10,103 bases of DNA from Promethearchaeota archaeon (GCA_014729055.1 WJKO01000401.1:1-10103); one strand, 5' to 3'. Counted from the first letter of the stretch, positions 1 to 6,943 are shown. The notes: generated by a model not told the origin, from the letters alone. Program-made: numbers and translations.

Positions 1-1
1 A

Positions 2-1387
2 GATGAAAATTATCTTTTAACAAATGAAAGCGCGACAAGAATATTTAAAGAAATTAAGGATTTGCCGATTTTAGATGTCCATAATCATGCAGATGCGGAA
101 GAGATTGTAAAAAATGACAATTATTCCGACGTTTGGCAAGTTATGGCTGCGACAGATCATTATGTTTGGGAAGTAGAAAGAAAATGCGGTGTTCCTGAGA
201 AATTCATAACGGGTGCTGCTTCTAATAAAGAAAAATGGATGAAATTATGCGAAGTTTTTGAAGATTTAGTGGGCAACCCGTGTTATGAATGGATTCACTT
301 AGATTTTAAGGAACGCTTGGGTATCACTGACCTCATCTGTTCGGAAAATGCCGAATCATTATGGAAAAAAGGGAACGAAGTACTAGCACAAGATAATAAA
401 CGCCCACAACAATTACTCAAAGAAATGAATGTTGAATCCTTTTGCACAACTAATAATCCTATTGATATGCTAGAATGGCATAAAAAGCTCGCTGCTGAAG
501 TCGGTAAAGGTTATATGAGACCAACATGGAGACCCGATAAATTCTCAAATATTAGTAAGCCAGAATGGTTAGATTACATTAAAAAACTCTCGAAACGAGT
601 CAATAAAGAAATTAAGGATATAGATGACCTTGTAGCGGCGTTGAGAACTACACATGATTATTTTGCTGAAAATGGATGTATTGCCACCGATCATGGTGTT
701 GAAGTTCCATTTGGCTATAAAATCGACAAGCAAATTGCAAATCAAGTGATGCAAAAACGATTAAAAGGCGATGGACTAGATGAATTAGAAATAGCGGCAT
801 ATATGTCTTACATGCTTCACGAGTACGGAAAAATGAATGCAGAAAAAGGATGGGTGATGCAGATTCATTTAGGTGCAGTGAGAGATGTTAGAGATTCCTT
901 ATTTGAAATGATTGGTCCAGATTCTGGCGGAGATGTATCAGATCATACAATTGAAATATTAGACCCATTGATTGACTTTTTAAATGCATTTGATGAACAT
1001 AATGGACATGTGGAGGAAAAATACAGAGGTCTAAAGGTCGTTTTATATTGTTTAGAACCACATCATCAAGCCACGCTGGCAACCTTAAGTCGAGCATTTG
1101 GAAAAAATGTTACGATGGGTTCAGCATGGTGGTTCAATGATACCCCCATTGGCATGAAAAGACAACTGGAATATATTATGTCTGTTGATGTATTGACCAA
1201 TTTTGCAGGAATGGTTACCGATTCACGCAAGATTATGTCTTATGGTAGCCGAACAGAAATGTTTAGACGAGTTCTGTCAGATGTTTTAGGTGGGATGGTT
1301 GAGAAAGGTCAGATGCCAGAAACACTGGCAATAAAAGCAGCTAAACGCGTTTGCTATGCTGGACCAAAAAGATTCTTCGGATTTTAA
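2..1387 (+). CDS. uxaC: Uronate isomerase (glucuronate/galacturonate isomerase), 5'-partial
   Basis: Interconverts D-glucuronate and D-fructuronate, and D-galacturonate and D-tagaturonate (EC 5.3.1.12), the first cytoplasmic step of hexuronate breakdown. The reading frame is open to the left edge. The residues before the TTG at 62 (DENYLLTNES and on) match the usual UxaC N-terminus, so that TTG is internal and the true start lies just outside. From the codon at position 2, 461 residues are visible; E. coli UxaC has about 470, so roughly five to ten are missing. Amidohydrolase-fold motifs are in order: the metal-binding H27-x-H29 pair after strand 1, TDH231G, GWVMQIH289LGA, a CLEP segment, SAWWFND, and VTD407SR409 near the end, matching the family's Asp-x-Arg. 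All expected active-site positions look intact. The stop is 23 bp before the next gene, which suggests co-transcription. No uxaB, uxuA or kdgK neighbour is in view. Family assignment is very secure; which uronate is used cannot be told. Confidence 0.95.
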   Translation, partial: DENYLLTNESATRIFKEIKDLPILDVHNHADAEEIVKNDNYSDVWQVMAATDHYVWEVERKCGVPEKFITGAASNKEKWMKLCEVFEDLVGNPCYEWIHLDFKERLGITDLICSENAESLWKKGNEVLAQDNKRPQQLLKEMNVESFCTTNNPIDMLEWHKKLAAEVGKGYMRPTWRPDKFSNISKPEWLDYIKKLSKRVNKEIKDIDDLVAALRTTHDYFAENGCIATDHGVEVPFGYKIDKQIANQVMQKRLKGDGLDELEIAAYMSYMLHEYGKMNAEKGWVMQIHLGAVRDVRDSLFEMIGPDSGGDVSDHTIEILDPLIDFLNAFDEHNGHVEEKYRGLKVVLYCLEPHHQATLATLSRAFGKNVTMGSAWWFNDTPIGMKRQLEYIMSVDVLTNFAGMVTDSRKIMSYGSRTEMFRRVLSDVLGGMVEKGQMPETLAIKAAKRVCYAGPKRFFGF

Positions 1388-1398
1388 TCGTTGATAAA

Positions 1399-1404
1399 AG
1401 AGGA
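1399..1404 (+). promoter_or_regulatory. Shine-Dalgarno site choosing the start of the polyprenol-kinase-like gene
   Basis: The sequence AGAGGA ends six bases before the ATG at 1411. It supports this ATG over the in-frame ATG at 1351. The 1351 start would overlap uxaC by 37 bases, has no such site, and would add 20 residues (rich in Lys and Arg) that do not resemble the family. Confidence 0.6.
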
Positions 1405-1410
1405 CATATT

Positions 1411-2490
1411 ATGGTGGTTCTAATTGATTTTCCGGCTTTAATGAATGAATACTGGTTGCATGCCATGTTACTTTTTATTTTTTACTTTATCGTGTGCGGC
1501 ATCCTTGTGTTGAAATATGCTCTAAAAACACGGAACAATGCAGAGAAGCAAGATCATCCCGAATATTTTAAAAATGAGGTGTTAATCGCACTCTTGTTAT
1601 TCTTTAATGCTGCAATATATCCATTTTTGTTTAATAATATTGTTCCCGAACCAAATTTAACGAGACAAATTTATTTTTTCGTCGGTCTTGAAGCATTAAT
1701 CAATCTGATAGTTTGGATTATCTTGATTCCTTTATGGAAATTTGAAAACTTCATATTCTGGAAATATATTGTAAAGAAACCACATCGGACCTATGAATCT
1801 TGGAAAGAAAAGATACGCAAAAATTGGAATGACAGTGGACTGAGGGATTTTATTCGTAAATTAATACACTTTGCATATATCTTTCTTGTATTATTTTTCT
1901 GGTATCAGTTTGAGGATAATCCTTTAGGAGGAGGTTGGACGTCTGCCAGTAGCGCGGTCTATTACCAAGCAAATGTTCTATACGGTTTTACTATTGTAAT
2001 GGTGTTATTTGATATCCTCCGCTTGACTCATTGGAAGGTGTTTGGGGCTTTTGCTCGTATATGGGCGGAATCTTGCATTAAACCCTCAGAGCTTGATACG
2101 TTTAACAGCGCCAGTCCCATGCTTTTAACTATCTTGCCTTTTATATATTTTGGACATGATATATTCTATTGTGTGATTCTGATAGCATCGGTTAGTGACG
2201 CAATGGCAAGCATCATTGGAAAGAATTTCGGGAAGAAAAAGGTCAGAAATAATAAGACAAGAGCAGGCTTTATTGCTGGTGCTGTCTCAACGTATATAAT
2301 TGTTATCCTAATTGATGTATTATCGCCATTTCCAGGTATTTCTACTTTGGAAGTTCATGTTATGGCTGCAATAACAGCAATAGGATTCTGTTTAGTCGAT
2401 ATGTTTGTTGAAGATCTCACTGATAATTTCGCGAATCCTTTGGTTTGTGGATTAATCCTCGTTTTAACAAATTTTATATTTACATTATAA
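1411..2490 (+). CDS. Polyprenol/dolichol/phytol-kinase-like integral membrane protein (CTP-transferase-like family)
   Basis: A 359-residue protein with about nine hydrophobic helices, from the family of SEC59 dolichol kinase, DGK1 diacylglycerol kinase, VTE5 phytol kinase and CdsA-like enzymes. These use CTP (or another nucleotide) to phosphorylate a lipid alcohol, or form CDP-lipids, in the membrane. Family marks are visible: R149-K-x-x-H153 opening the catalytic region; SVSD263AMASIIGKNFG (260-274) followed by a basic NNKTRAG segment (280-286), matching the family's GDxxAsxxGrxFG...KTxxG motif; and VEDLTDN339FANPL near the C-terminus, matching the typical E(D)xxxDNxxxP. Residues 1-148 form an N-terminal extension with three membrane helices and a soluble basic loop (about 111-147). 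The usual Gly before the motif Asp is Ser262 here. In an archaeon the likely substrate is a dolichol-type or geranylgeranyl alcohol, but that is inference. It lies 23 bp after uxaC and 62 bp before another membrane gene. Confidence 0.8.
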   Translation: MVVLIDFPALMNEYWLHAMLLFIFYFIVCGILVLKYALKTRNNAEKQDHPEYFKNEVLIALLLFFNAAIYPFLFNNIVPEPNLTRQIYFFVGLEALINLIVWIILIPLWKFENFIFWKYIVKKPHRTYESWKEKIRKNWNDSGLRDFIRKLIHFAYIFLVLFFWYQFEDNPLGGGWTSASSAVYYQANVLYGFTIVMVLFDILRLTHWKVFGAFARIWAESCIKPSELDTFNSASPMLLTILPFIYFGHDIFYCVILIASVSDAMASIIGKNFGKKKVRNNKTRAGFIAGAVSTYIIVILIDVLSPFPGISTLEVHVMAAITAIGFCLVDMFVEDLTDNFANPLVCGLILVLTNFIFTL

Positions 2491-2540
2491 ACAACATAAA
2501 TTTACAATAAATAACATAATACGAGAAACCTAGCGGAGTT

Positions 2541-2545
2541 GAAAG
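2541..2545 (+). promoter_or_regulatory. Possible ribosome binding site of the DUF998 gene
   Basis: GAAAG lies seven bases before the ATG at 2553. A stronger GGAG at 2535-2538 is 14 bases away, longer than usual spacing. Neither is a consensus site at ideal distance, so the start at 2553 is favoured mainly by ORF extent and by the basic N-terminal segment before helix 1. Confidence 0.35.
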
Positions 2546-2552
2546 TAAAAAA

Positions 2553-3302
2553 ATGTCACAAAAAGGGAGTAATGCCTCCAAAAAACGTTTTAAGGATATA
2601 ATGACGGGAAACTTTTCAAAAAAGTTTCTGACGCGAGTCTGGATTCCAATTATGCTTGCTATTTTTATTGGTTTTTTAGCCATAGCATGGTTATTGTTCC
2701 CTGGCTATGATTGGACTGAAATGGCAATAAGCTTACTGGGTAATCCCCAAGAACATCCCAATGGATGGTATTTTTGGGCAATTGGCATGGCGGTAACTGG
2801 ATTTTTGATGTTTCCCATTCCATTTTATGTGTATAAAACATTGCAAGTAGATAACGAGAATGTTAAAAAGATAGGATGTTTTCTGCTGTTATTGTCTTCA
2901 TTTGGTATGATGGGAATGGGAGCTATTCCAAACTTTGATCAAATTAACTGGCTACATGAAATTAACGCGGGATTTGCTATGGGCGGTTTGTACTTAGGAT
3001 TGTTTATTCTTGAGTTTTCTATAATCAAGGATAAGCGAATTAAGAAAATATGGGTAGTTCTGTTCCTCGGTTGCTTGTGGTTTGGACCCGTAGGATTTTG
3101 TATTACGCAATTTCCTGGCTATTTTGCCACAGGAGAATTTAAAGATATTGGTCCATGGTTTTTACACTTCTCTACTTGGGAATGGGCTCTCATGGTCTGC
3201 GTATTTGTTGCATTTCTGCTCTCTGCATTCATTATGCCCGAAAAAAATGTTGAAGATGAACTCGAAATCAAGAATAATATGAAGAAAGTTAACAATAAAT
3301 AA
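2553..3302 (+). CDS. DUF998 family six-helix membrane protein
   Basis: A 249-residue integral membrane protein with no known reaction. After a basic cytoplasmic N-terminus (1-28) there are six predicted helices at about 29-50, 72-95, 107-126, 133-158, 165-190 and 206-228, then a charged tail ending in KKVNNK. The DUF998 pattern is recognisable: helix 1, an outside loop with YDWTEMAISLLGNP (the family's xxxxISxLG), a helix 2 with a Gly-rich GMAVTGF stretch ending in a basic YK, the GMMGMGAIPNF segment, and WLHEINAGFAMGG with the conserved His near the start of helix 4. It lies 62 bp after the polyprenol-kinase-like gene on the same strand, so the two could share a transcript, although the gap could also hold its own promoter. 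I cannot assign a function. Family call is fairly sure from pattern and topology; an alignment was not possible. Confidence 0.72.
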   Translation: MSQKGSNASKKRFKDIMTGNFSKKFLTRVWIPIMLAIFIGFLAIAWLLFPGYDWTEMAISLLGNPQEHPNGWYFWAIGMAVTGFLMFPIPFYVYKTLQVDNENVKKIGCFLLLLSSFGMMGMGAIPNFDQINWLHEINAGFAMGGLYLGLFILEFSIIKDKRIKKIWVVLFLGCLWFGPVGFCITQFPGYFATGEFKDIGPWFLHFSTWEWALMVCVFVAFLLSAFIMPEKNVEDELEIKNNMKKVNNK

Positions 3303-3315
3303 AATTATAAATCTT

Positions 3316-3321
3316 AAAAAA
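3316..3321 (-). terminator. Oligo-T run after the AOR-family gene
   Basis: On the - strand a run of six T follows a few bases after the AOR stop codon, within the 21 bp gap between the convergent genes. Archaeal termination commonly uses U-rich stretches without a hairpin. In such AT-rich DNA this is only suggestive. Confidence 0.3.
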
Positions 3322-3323
3322 TT

Positions 3324-5510
3324 CTAAATTTGATGTTTTTTTATTACTTCCAGAACATCATCATAATCTATATCCAAATCTTTGACTTTTTCAATTTTAG
3401 GGCACCCATTTTTATTCCAACCACGTTTTAAATAAACCGCATCTTGAAGTTTTGAATATCTATCTTCTCTGTATTGTCTTACTAACTTCAGTTTATCCTG
3501 CGTATCCTTACCTGTTGGGTCGATACCAATTTTTTCTGCTAATTCCGTGTCATATCTATCAGCGCGACTTTCATATTCTTCAATTGTGACTGGACCAATC
3601 CCGCGATAGGGAAAATTCGAATCGTTTTCTCTCAGTCCTTTCCCCAAACGAATGCAAAAAATTCTTTGGAAGTTATATACACGTTCAGAATCTCTTATTA
3701 AATCTGCTGGTTCTGACTTTCGACCTGTAACAGCAGTAAAATAATGGCTGTAAAAATCAACGTGCTTTGGAACCTTCGCTTTATACAACTCGCCAGTTTC
3801 GGGATGATGCACTGGTAACGTTTTGTTTTCTAAAGGTTTGACATCGTTCCAAGGTAGTTTACATAACCCATTGAGACCAAACCACGTTCTCCAGAAGGGA
3901 AACCAACATAATGCTGCTGCTTTATCCTCAAAGCTCGGTATTGAATGATTTGCCACATCTTCGAAGATTAACCATGCTTCGTCATGTTGCGGACCTTTTA
4001 GTGTGAATCCGTAGCCTCCTTGTTGTGTGAGTGATTCCTTAGTAACATATTCAGAAAATTCCAGACCTTTGTGTTCCATCCCGATATCTTGGAGGAACTG
4101 AGGATCGCCACCGAATTTATCAGCAAATACTTTCTTCATTTTTCGAATTCCTAATCCAACCGTGGTTCCAAATCCCTCTCCTCTGGCCATCTGATGAACC
4201 AACTCTAAAGCGTTTTTTGCGTTACCAAAAGACAAATCTAGTCCACCGGTTATTTCCTTATTTATAATTCCCGCTTCATAACATTCCATTACAAAGGCAA
4301 TACCCGTCCCAACTGAAATAGTATCTATACCATACGTATCGCAATAGAAATTCGCCTCTAAAACCCACTCTGGATCCCAAACACCCCAATTTGACCCACA
4401 ACCCGCTATCGTCTCATATTCAGGACCATCAACGATTACTAATTGTCCTTTAAACGGTCCCGTCTTTACTCTATATTTTTTTACATAATGAGAACAAGCC
4501 AGAGAACACCCCACCCAACAATAATCCGTACCAGTTCCATCATTTGCTAAGAATTTTCTCCAAACATCTCGATGGAGGGGTAATTTCTCAGTTTCAATCG
4601 ATTTATGTTTTCCAAATTTAAAATTTTCTACAGGTAACAAGTCATACTCATTCATAATTTCTGGAAGGTGTGCTGATCCTACGGTTCGCATTTCATTTTG
4701 TAGCTTATCAGAATGAACGATTTCAATGTTGTGTGCCTTTCCTATCTTTTTTAGAAGTTTTGAATCATAAGGATGAATATTCCGTTTTTTATTAGTTGAA
4801 TGGCAAACAATAGCAGCTATTTTTTTATCTGCAAAGACTGTACCAATCCCGCCTCTTCCTGCTTGTTTATAGGAACTATATTTTCGTAATTTATTATACC
4901 ATGAAAAATTCAACATTCCCCAGTTTGTATTTTTCGCTGCAGGTCCCGCGGTGATGACCGATACTCTGGATTTATCGAAATCATCTCTAGCATACTTTTC
5001 AGTTAGAAATTGAGTTAATTCATGTGCATATTGAGGTAAATCATCTAGTTGTTCAATCCTAACTACTTTATTCTCACCATCGATGTATATTACAATATCT
5101 TCTTTTGCTTTTCCTTGGATTTCTAATGCGTCAAATCCTGAAAACTTTAAGTATGGTCCAAAGTAACCGCCGACATTGCTATCTACAATTATATCCGTTA
5201 ACGGAGAAATTGTAGTAACAATACACTTACCCGCCCCTGGAATCTTAGATGTACCGGATAAAGGACCATGAGCAATACAGATTTCATTTTCAGGATCATT
5301 CCATTTGACTTTCTTATTTTTCGGTAATGAATTCCACATCATCCACAGATCAAATCCCTTCCCTCCAATGAATTTATCTTTCATCTCTTGAGTTACAGGG
5401 TTAACCTTGATTGTATTTTCAGAAAGATTTAGATATAAGGTTTGGTTTGCGTATCCTTTATCCATTTGTTTATAGTCGTATTTATGTTCCGCTAAGATCA
5501 TTACAATCAC
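3324..5510 (-). CDS. Aldehyde:ferredoxin oxidoreductase family tungstoenzyme, long form
   Basis: Members oxidise aldehydes to carboxylic acids, passing electrons through a [4Fe-4S] cluster to ferredoxin, with a tungsten bis-pterin cofactor in the cytoplasm. The N-terminal domain is typical: FIGGKGFDLWMMW (near 48-60), GPLSGTSKIPGAGK, and SNVGGYFGPYLKFSGFDAL for pterin binding. Domain 2 has Cys331, Cys335 and Cys339 spaced C-x3-C-x3-C, then GPE364YET, which fits the family's catalytic Glu region. D391TYGID is the first DxxG(L/I) pterin motif, and GLC550K gives the fourth cluster Cys. The Asp normally three residues before that GL is Gly here. H509 sits in a KGPQHDEAW segment. The protein has 728 residues, against about 600-650 for AOR, FOR and GAPOR, and ends in a tyrosine/RGWNKNG segment common to the family. 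The GTG at 5510 has GGAAAG eight bases upstream; an ATG at 5501 is the alternative. The substrate cannot be told. Confidence 0.92.
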   Translation of the reverse strand: MIVMILAEHKYDYKQMDKGYANQTLYLNLSENTIKVNPVTQEMKDKFIGGKGFDLWMMWNSLPKNKKVKWNDPENEICIAHGPLSGTSKIPGAGKCIVTTISPLTDIIVDSNVGGYFGPYLKFSGFDALEIQGKAKEDIVIYIDGENKVVRIEQLDDLPQYAHELTQFLTEKYARDDFDKSRVSVITAGPAAKNTNWGMLNFSWYNKLRKYSSYKQAGRGGIGTVFADKKIAAIVCHSTNKKRNIHPYDSKLLKKIGKAHNIEIVHSDKLQNEMRTVGSAHLPEIMNEYDLLPVENFKFGKHKSIETEKLPLHRDVWRKFLANDGTGTDYCWVGCSLACSHYVKKYRVKTGPFKGQLVIVDGPEYETIAGCGSNWGVWDPEWVLEANFYCDTYGIDTISVGTGIAFVMECYEAGIINKEITGGLDLSFGNAKNALELVHQMARGEGFGTTVGLGIRKMKKVFADKFGGDPQFLQDIGMEHKGLEFSEYVTKESLTQQGGYGFTLKGPQHDEAWLIFEDVANHSIPSFEDKAAALCWFPFWRTWFGLNGLCKLPWNDVKPLENKTLPVHHPETGELYKAKVPKHVDFYSHYFTAVTGRKSEPADLIRDSERVYNFQRIFCIRLGKGLRENDSNFPYRGIGPVTIEEYESRADRYDTELAEKIGIDPTGKDTQDKLKLVRQYREDRYSKLQDAVYLKRGWNKNGCPKIEKVKDLDIDYDDVLEVIKKHQI
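3336..3342 (+). terminator. Oligo-T run downstream of the DUF998 gene
   Basis: Seven consecutive T on the + strand, about 34 bases after the DUF998 stop and inside the 3' end of the convergent AOR gene. It could end the left-hand transcript in the archaeal U-tract manner. No hairpin precedes it. Confidence 0.3.
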
Positions 5511-5690
5511 TCAGTTTTCTTTCCATAATAAATCTGAAAGTTGAATAAATTGAATAAAAATAAATGTAAAAAGAATGTTTTTGTTTTGAATTTTTTTATT
5601 TTAATTAGAAGTTATGAATTATAGGAGATGACAAATGAAAGAAATATAACCAACAAATTCTTTTTTCCATAAATTATCTAAAACCAACAT
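5511..5690 (-). promoter_or_regulatory. AT-rich leader/promoter region of the AOR-family gene
   Basis: This 180 bp gap is the longest gene-free stretch in the window and lies between the GH172 stop and the AOR start. It is markedly A+T rich with several T-runs on the - strand. Several TATA-like stretches are possible, so I cannot fix one box. A GGAAAG ribosome site (5519-5524) sits eight bases before the GTG start. Its length, next to the 36 bp gap upstream of GH172, suggests the AOR gene has its own promoter. Confidence 0.45.
5541..5558. repeat. Perfect 9-bp tandem repeat upstream of the AOR gene
   Basis: TTGAATAAA occurs twice head to tail (5541-5549 and 5550-5558), 31-48 bases before the AOR start. 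The position would suit a regulator site or an extended TATA region, but the unit is simple AT-rich sequence and may be chance. Confidence 0.5.
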
Positions 5691-6896
5691 CTATAAACGA
5701 AAAATGATAATTGAGATGAACATAATGATCAAGATGAATATAAGAATTTTTAGTTTTGAAACGGATCTTGGCATTCTATGTTCCCGAGAAGGTAACTTTA
5801 TGAGGTTAGCGTGAGGCTCGACTTGATACCAATAGGAAGTTGTTTCCCATATTCCGCTCCGATGATTATTATGTCCATGCTCGATTGTAACTTTGATTTC
5901 TTTTGTAAATGCAATTGGATCTCGAATATGATAACGATAATATGTAATTTTACCTGTGTAATTAAAATGTCCTCTCTTTATTATGCCATGATATGGTGCA
6001 TGGTATTTTGTGAAAGGGCCCCACGCGGTATTGACATAATCTTCCGTACCAGTTCCATATAAAGTGGGTTCTCCGCCGATATCATCGTCTATCCAAATCA
6101 TATCATCTCCCTCGCCTGGCCAGTTGATCAACCATCGCCAGTGATTATCAATGTTAATATGACATCCAACATATTGCCCTTTTCCTTTTGCATGTAAAAT
6201 CAGATGGTTTCTCTCATATCCTCGATTCTCTTGGGTGTTTTTTCCACCTTGCCCTTGCCATTCAACAAAGTTATATTTTTCCCCAGTATCGGGATCTCTC
6301 TTTATATCTTTTTTATAATGAACCCGGTTAAATTGCGCGTGAAAATATCCTACGTCATTCTCGGGATATTCTGGAAAACTATCATACACCTCATAATCAA
6401 TATAATAATATATAATTATACCTCCTTTCTTTTTACCGTTCCGTTTCGGATGCCAGCCCGGAGCATTATCGTTTTCAATTTCAATTCGGGCATGTTTTTT
6501 AAATGGCATAGGCCACCAGCAATTCATTCCTTTACCGCTTTGAGGAGACATTTGTAAAGGTGCTGAAACAAAGTTTTTAGTCCGCGCATGACCCATTCCA
6601 AAAAAGTCGCCTAAAGGACATTCAACGCTTGGTGTTTCCTCATCATCCCACCAGATTCTAATAATCAGTCCACGTAAGAAATGTTTTATATGAACAGCAT
6701 TTTGAGTACTCCAAATATGTGTAATACAACCGGGACCTTCACAATCAAAAATAACTCTTTTTTCATTTGGTTCAAGATAAATGTTATCTAAATTTCCCCC
6801 AGTTCGATCATACGAACTTTTTCTTTCGCGTTTGAATTTACGGAGTTTGTAGATATTATCTAACGATGAGGATTCAAATTTATTTTTCTTTGCCAT
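5691..6896 (-). CDS. GH172 (DUF2961) glycoside hydrolase with C-terminal membrane helix
   Basis: GH172 enzymes characterised so far act on furanosides (alpha-D-fructofuranosidase/difructose-anhydride enzymes and D-arabinofuranosidases); this is family knowledge, and the substrate here is unknown. The whole domain is present in about 401 residues: GPGCITHIWST (54-64), RIWWDDEETPSVECPLGDFFG (80-100), NCWWPMPF, IDYE, YFHAQFN (184-190), KGKGQYVG, then GE262GDDMI and YGTGTE285DY, then YRYHIRDPI and IEHGHNN. Glu262 and Glu285 correspond to the acid/base and nucleophile pair known in the family, with about two extra residues between them compared with the form I remember. There is no N-terminal signal peptide; the N-terminus is basic and hydrophilic. 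Residues about 382-399 form one strongly hydrophobic helix, ending two residues before the stop, so the protein looks tail-anchored. It starts 36 bp after the WD40 gene, with a TATA-like element at 6933-6943 and no clear Shine-Dalgarno site. AOR lies downstream. Confidence 0.9.
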   Translation of the reverse strand: MAKKNKFESSSLDNIYKLRKFKRERKSSYDRTGGNLDNIYLEPNEKRVIFDCEGPGCITHIWSTQNAVHIKHFLRGLIIRIWWDDEETPSVECPLGDFFGMGHARTKNFVSAPLQMSPQSGKGMNCWWPMPFKKHARIEIENDNAPGWHPKRNGKKKGGIIIYYYIDYEVYDSFPEYPENDVGYFHAQFNRVHYKKDIKRDPDTGEKYNFVEWQGQGGKNTQENRGYERNHLILHAKGKGQYVGCHINIDNHWRWLINWPGEGDDMIWIDDDIGGEPTLYGTGTEDYVNTAWGPFTKYHAPYHGIIKRGHFNYTGKITYYRYHIRDPIAFTKEIKVTIEHGHNNHRSGIWETTSYWYQVEPHANLIKLPSREHRMPRSVSKLKILIFILIIMFISIIIFRL

Positions 6897-6932
6897 ACTA
6901 AGAACTTAACTTTCAACAAAATAAGTTTGATC

Positions 6933-6943
6933 TTATATATTTA
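6933..6943 (-). promoter_or_regulatory. TATA-like element before the GH172 gene
   Basis: On the - strand TAAATATATAA is centred about 42 bases before the GH172 ATG, with its last bases forming the stop codon of the WD40 gene. Archaeal initiation usually falls about 25 bases after such a box, giving a leader of roughly 15 bases. The lack of a good Shine-Dalgarno site there fits a short-leader transcript. Unproven. Confidence 0.4.

Noticed and set aside
569..1097. Short - strand reading frames inside uxaC (569-754, 888-1097)
   Set aside because: They lie wholly opposite a clearly conserved enzyme and have no recognisable protein features.
62..1387. Uronate isomerase starting at the TTG at 62
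   Set aside because: The 20 codons before it encode the conserved UxaC N-terminal segment (ENYLLTNE...), and the frame is open to the edge, so the gene is cut by the window and does not start there.
1351..1410. Earlier start for the polyprenol-kinase-like gene
   Set aside because: It would overlap uxaC by 37 bases, lacks a ribosome site, and adds residues unlike the family. The ATG at 1411 has AGAGGA at good spacing.
2480..2683. Short - strand reading frame across the 2491-2552 gap
   Set aside because: It overlaps the ends of two well-supported + strand genes in antisense and shows no family pattern.
5511..5690. Possible small RNA or tRNA in the longest gap
   Set aside because: No cloverleaf, TΨC-like box or stable hairpin could be found. 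The region is simple AT-rich sequence apart from the short tandem repeat and the Shine-Dalgarno-like site.
5811..6557. + strand reading frames opposite GH172 (5811-6062, 6204-6557)
   Set aside because: Antisense to conserved GH172 motifs. Their hydrophobic look comes from reading the complement of charged codons.
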